This document shows, piece by piece, positions 44,326 to 48,178 of a stretch of DNA of 48,178 nt. Source of the DNA: Calocera cornea HHB12733 (lineage: Eukaryota > Basidiomycota > Dacrymycetes > Dacrymycetales > Dacrymycetaceae). The stretch covers positions 3,315 to 51,492 of the forward strand of contig KV424102.1 of assembly GCA_001632435.1 (NCBI GenBank), written 5' to 3'. The translations under genes and the position numbers were made by a program. Positions within the stretch are counted from its first letter, which is position 1; every line of letters starts with the position of its first letter. The notes beneath the pieces were generated by a model. It was not told the DNA's origin and made no database searches. It saw only the letters and a program-made list of their open reading frames with translations.

Positions 44326-47047
44326 CTAATGTTTCCTTTTGGACCGATAGAAAACTTCGGGGTCATCATCTGCAATACTTCCCTCCTCATCAGGATCCTC
44401 CTCAACCGCATGCCCAGCATTAGACTTGTCCATTAGCGCCCTGATGTTTATGTCAGCCCTGTACCAAAAATGTCTGGAACCACTCACCGGGCCTTTGTGG
44501 CTACTGTCGTCTGGCTTGTCTTGCACGTCTCTGGATCATCTTTGCGGAACATACGGAAGTTCTTGCGAAGAATGCGCTTCGCCAGCTTGTTCTTCCTGCT
44601 GGCTTGAAACTGTATAGGTTCTTTCTGACCGGATTGCCACTCTGATAAGGCGTGGAAGAGCTGCTTCACATCAATAAAGAACACTGAACAGGAATGATGG
44701 CCTACCGCTGTACAGATAGCCATGATACCTTCCGATGGAAAGGGTGTGAAGAAATTGGGAAGAGCCACCGCATCTCCGGTAGCTCGGGGTTTGTTGTAAA
44801 AGCAGTGGCCTGCAACATAGATGATTGCCTCATGGAGGAACATACCATCCAGCTCGACCTCCTCGTTCAACACCTCAACATTTGCATAGATGAACCGGTA
44901 ATTGGGACGCTCCTCTGTCCCTATCAGCCACTGTATGGCCTCGGCAATGCCCTTCTTGTGGGTACCGTGGGGTATGATGAAGTAGGCGTGAACGGCTTCT
45001 TCTGCTTTCATTTTCAAGCGGCTGCGGGCCGACAGGAGGCTTTGGTGAATCTAGACGAAGGTCATGTATGCTTCCTCCAGCTTAGCAGGATGGAACCATA
45101 CCACTTTCTGAATGCCCTTGGCCCTTTGTCCTTCAATTAGAGGCTTGCCGTTCTGCTTTGCCCATCGGTTAGCATATGCCACAGCAGTCTCCATGTTCTG
45201 TTCCCGCTTCACTCTGTCTGGCCAAAAACCTCCAGAGGGCACAACGTGCAATACACGGTACATCCGGCTGGCGGTCATGATTGTCAACTTCATAGTGCTC
45301 GTATATGCCCCGAGGAGATTTTCTCTCTTCCCCGGGACCATGTGGGGATCTGCACTCTGGGCTGTATTCGCACCATCCAGTTTCACCCTCTTCTTGGGTC
45401 TTTCATACATCTGCGCCAGCCGGAAACGACTTGAGTGATGTGTGGATCCAATAAGACATGGTATTCCTACCTTCCCGCTGTGCTGCCCTGCTGAGGACCC
45501 CTTCTGTTTGCCTGGGCGTACAACTGCCGGCATATCCTCACTGCTGTGCCCGCTTTCATCCTCAGTCTGGATGATGGCCAAGCTCTGGTGCCTATGCCTT
45601 GCCAATGGGCGTACTGCGCGTTCCTTTCCCTCCCAGCGCCATCAGATATGTGACAACCAAAGTAGGATGATCAGGCGCACCTTTCCTGCAGTTTTAGAAT
45701 GAACTTCTTGGCTCATCTCTTGTAACATCGCAGTCAGCTATGCCATGATTAGCTCACAACGTTTGGCATACAGCGCAGCGGTGCGCACCTGGCCAAACCC
45801 ATCCGACTCGTCTCCATCATCCACTGCATCAGTGGCCTCCTCTTCTCCATCTTTGTCTCTCTGCAGATCCGCCTCCTCACTTGTGTTGTCTCCGTCCTCT
45901 GAGGGTTCCAGAACAGGACGACCTAATTCACCAGTGAGACTGACATTCTTAGACTGTTGTGCACCAGAACATGTACTTGACCCGTCTCGCTGTAGCGGAG
46001 CACAATGACCAGTCAATGTGAAGACAAACAGAGCCATGCAGTATAAGGGGTACTGACGGCAGCGAAGCTTTGTTGCAGCTTGGTTTGACTTGTCCCTGCC
46101 GACTTTTGAGAGACCTTCGCGTCTTTGCCGTACCGGGGCTGAGCCACCCAATCAGCTTCCGTACCGACAAGCGAGACAGCTCTGACATGGGCGTTGTTCT
46201 TGACAATATCCGTACGCACGTTTGTTGGTGGTTCGTCTATGAAGCGATACATAAGGCGCAGTAGGGAATGGTTGGTAAACTCGGCTTACCAATATCTTCT
46301 ACCCCAGCATCGGTCTCTGTTCCTTCTATCTCATAGTGCTTGCCTCCACCCCCTTTTCCAGCATGGGTCTCATACTCGTCTTCCCCCTGAAATTCGTCTT
46401 CTATCCGACTGTCTGCAGATTCATCTTCTTCGTAATCCTCTTCATAGTCGGACTGTATCTGTGCAGCCTTCTTTGTAGCTTTCGTGTCACCGCCGTGTTG
46501 TACAACGCGTGATGGAGCCCTTGTTTGCGGCCTCCGTGTCTTCGGTGCAGCTGCCGGGGCCTTCTCTTTGGGGGTTCCGGTTTGATCTCGTCAATAGGGT
46601 TAATCCTGTTGCCATAGTTGTCATCATAGCTCACTTTTCTGTCTACCCGTCCGCCCTTTCTGGTTCAGCATGCGAAGGTCATAATGTTTCATGGGCTAGA
46701 GATGATCAGATTACTCGCACAAGAATGAATGTGAAGGGACACACCGCCTCTGTGCAACCCGCCTTCTGAGGTCCTGTCTTCCGTACTCCACCTGGCTGAA
46801 CGACGGATGCCACTGCACGCCTTTGCCTCCCTCCGCTTGAACCATTGGACGCCTCCCGCACCGGAGAGCATGGGTTTCCTACTGCAAATTGCAGTGAAGC
46901 AGGTTGTGTCTCCACTATGAAGGCAGAATGTACCTTGTAGCCGCCTCGATCGTCTAAGCCGTTGTGTGCTGCTTGCCTTGCAGTGCGTCAGTATTGTGCC
47001 TTGCATATGGCAATATAGCCGCTACTTACCTCATCACTGTCCTCCAT
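44326..47047 (-). CDS. second DUF6532 domain protein (699 aa model)
   Basis: A twelve-exon model on the minus strand: 47047-47030, 46976-46934, 46881-46745, 46695-46647, 46586-46290, 46236-46058, 45989-45789, 45716-45681, 45623-45471, 45410-45102, 45050-44488 and 44440-44326; total 2100 nt with every phase consistent. The first 360 residues are charged and probably disordered (acidic run DYEEDYEEDESADSR; KTRRPQTRAPS). The C-terminal half carries the DUF6532 features: TIMTASRMYRVLHVVPSGGFW, LLSARSRLKMKAEEAVHAYF, KKGIAEAIQWLIGTEERPNY, DGMFLHEAIIYVAGHCFYNK and FFTPFPSEGIMAICTAVGHH, ending in a Lys/Arg-rich helix and an acidic tail. Function unknown. The small exons near the 5' end and the GAG acceptor before 46586 are the least certain parts. 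Confidence 0.65.
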
Positions 47048-47233
47048 AGAGCTGTGGTACCTTTGAGTCCTCGGACAGAAAGAAGGTGGACGACGTAGGA
47101 GGCAGAACTGCTGTGGTGGGCGGTCGACCCTGATCAACATACTCTCTACCCAAGGCTGTGCAGAAGCCCCGGATTCTAAATGCGCTAGTTCCGCAGTGCT
47201 TTTAGATTAGTGCTACTACAAAATCATGAGTTT

Positions 47234-47275
47234 AGTACATTTACGTCTACTCAGAGTACATTTGTGTCTACTCAG
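47234..47275. repeat. 21-bp tandem direct repeat
   Basis: AGTACATTTACGTCTACTCAG at 47234-47254 is followed at once by a copy with two changes (GTG for ACG region) at 47255-47275. Confidence 0.85.
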
Positions 47276-48053
47276 TGTGCAGCTATTATGGACCTCTGCA
47301 ATTCTTGCCAGATGCGGTTCCCATGCGCCACAACAGTCCCTCGGGGGCCCCTGAAATGGAAGTCCAAGTGTGTGAAACTAATGATGGGAAATCACAACAT
47401 CCTCAGCTTCTACTTCGCTCCAGGACAATGCAACAACAGATTGACCACAAAACATGGGGCAAAGGCAGCCGGACAGCCACCTTCTCAAGCTGCATTGCTG
47501 CACTAGAGCCACTAACAGGTAGTGTTCTTGGGCAAGACGCAATCGGAAATCGGACCTAAACAGCTTTGAGAAGCTTGACATTACTAGGACATGGCTGACA
47601 ATAGTGAGGCCTACCAAAAGCTTCTCAATATTTCCCATTCAACCCGAATTACTGCTGCTGCCTCTCTCGTGGCATCTGCGCTTCCCTGCACCCGTGCCTC
47701 TTCTGTTCACTCCTTCCGGCCCTCCTCGGCTCATCCAGCAGTCTCATGTCTTGATGAAGACACCTGATCCCCAATGATGCGTGCATGCTGGTTTGTTGTT
47801 GATGAGCCAGCCACAGCGCAGCAGCCGCCCTCCGCACCTCTTACAACACATTTGTGGTGACTGGTTAGTTTAGTATTGGTTGCACAAGGTCTATGAGTTT
47901 GAGAATACTAGGATAGTGTCTTGAGTGGGGATGTACCTGCGTCATAAGTACAGGAGTATGTTCAGTATTCAGAACCAGTTGAAGCGTTGCAGGATCGGCA
48001 CCCTGCTGAGCGCGTCCTGTTTTGGCTTTGAGGTGATCACGTGGCTGTGAAGT

Positions 48054-48117
48054 GACCACTTGCAGTGCAAGTGGTCAACCTGCAAGTGGTCAATCTCTTA
48101 ACACCGCAAGTGGTCAA
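48054..48117. repeat. palindrome plus three GCAAGTGGTCAA direct repeats
   Basis: 11-bp inverted arms (GACCACTTGCA / TGCAAGTGGTC) around one base form a hairpin at 48054-48076. GCAAGTGGTCAA recurs at 48067-48078, 48082-48093 and 48106-48117; the last two are followed by CTCTTAAC. Confidence 0.85.
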
Positions 48118-48178
48118 CCTCTTAACATTGATCAGACTGCACTCTTACTGATCTGCATTTCCGGCCACAGGTACCTAC

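Larger units (their letters stand above)
47048..48178. other. terminal 1.1 kb, no gene recognised
   Basis: Short open frames only. It contains a 21-bp tandem repeat at 47234-47275 and a palindrome with three direct repeats at 48054-48117. The first part is the promoter region of the second DUF6532 gene. Confidence 0.55.

Noticed and set aside
1..48178. CRISPR arrays, operons, bacterial promoters
   Set aside because: Eukaryotic introns throughout; no regularly spaced repeat array seen.

Overview
The window is nuclear DNA of a filamentous basidiomycete, most likely an Agaricomycete. The evidence is dense short introns (mostly 45-70 nt, GT..AG, with CTRAC/CTAAC branch sites), basidiomycete-type housekeeping genes, a Plavaka-type DNA transposon and DUF6532 genes. 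The left half (to about 24 kb) is GC-rich and gene-dense. The right half is less GC-rich and is occupied by transposons and lineage-specific genes.

Layout, left to right. At 25-462 are the last exons of an unidentified gene with a Gly-Asn/Asp and acidic tail. At 1.36-3.76 kb is a tandem pair of related secreted precursors: a near-identical type of signal peptide, then acidic spacers alternating with Lys-rich amphipathic modules. The first is an intact 351-residue protein; the second is interrupted by a TGA, and a further intact-looking module lies beyond it. These two genes are the most novel content of the window. At 6.1-8.9 kb is a membrane protein of the fungal DUF4203 (TM7S3/TM198-like) type. 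A conserved housekeeping block follows: a ZRC1/COT1-type zinc transporter (+), MED5 of Mediator (-), COX13 (cytochrome c oxidase subunit VIa, +), a DEAD-box RNA helicase that is probably mitochondrial (-), and the urea/H+ symporter DUR3 (+). MED5/COX13 and helicase/DUR3 are divergent pairs sharing short promoter regions; transporter/MED5, COX13/helicase and DUR3/F-box are convergent.

From 23.8 kb onward come a single-exon F-box protein (-), then a block at about 26.0-35.6 kb with a 949-residue nuclear-looking protein, a 113-residue Trp-rich protein, a 489-residue protein (all +) and a frameshifted beta-rich protein (-). This block is bracketed by clusters of a short palindromic motif (GTGGAC-N5-GTCC type). 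Next are an apparently intact Plavaka transposase (-) and two multi-exon DUF6532 genes (-). The last kilobase has no recognisable gene but carries short direct and inverted repeats.

All gene models were built by hand from reading frame, splice sites and phase. For every spliced model the exon lengths add up to an open frame, which is the main support. Family names come from recognised sequence features and were not checked by a database search.
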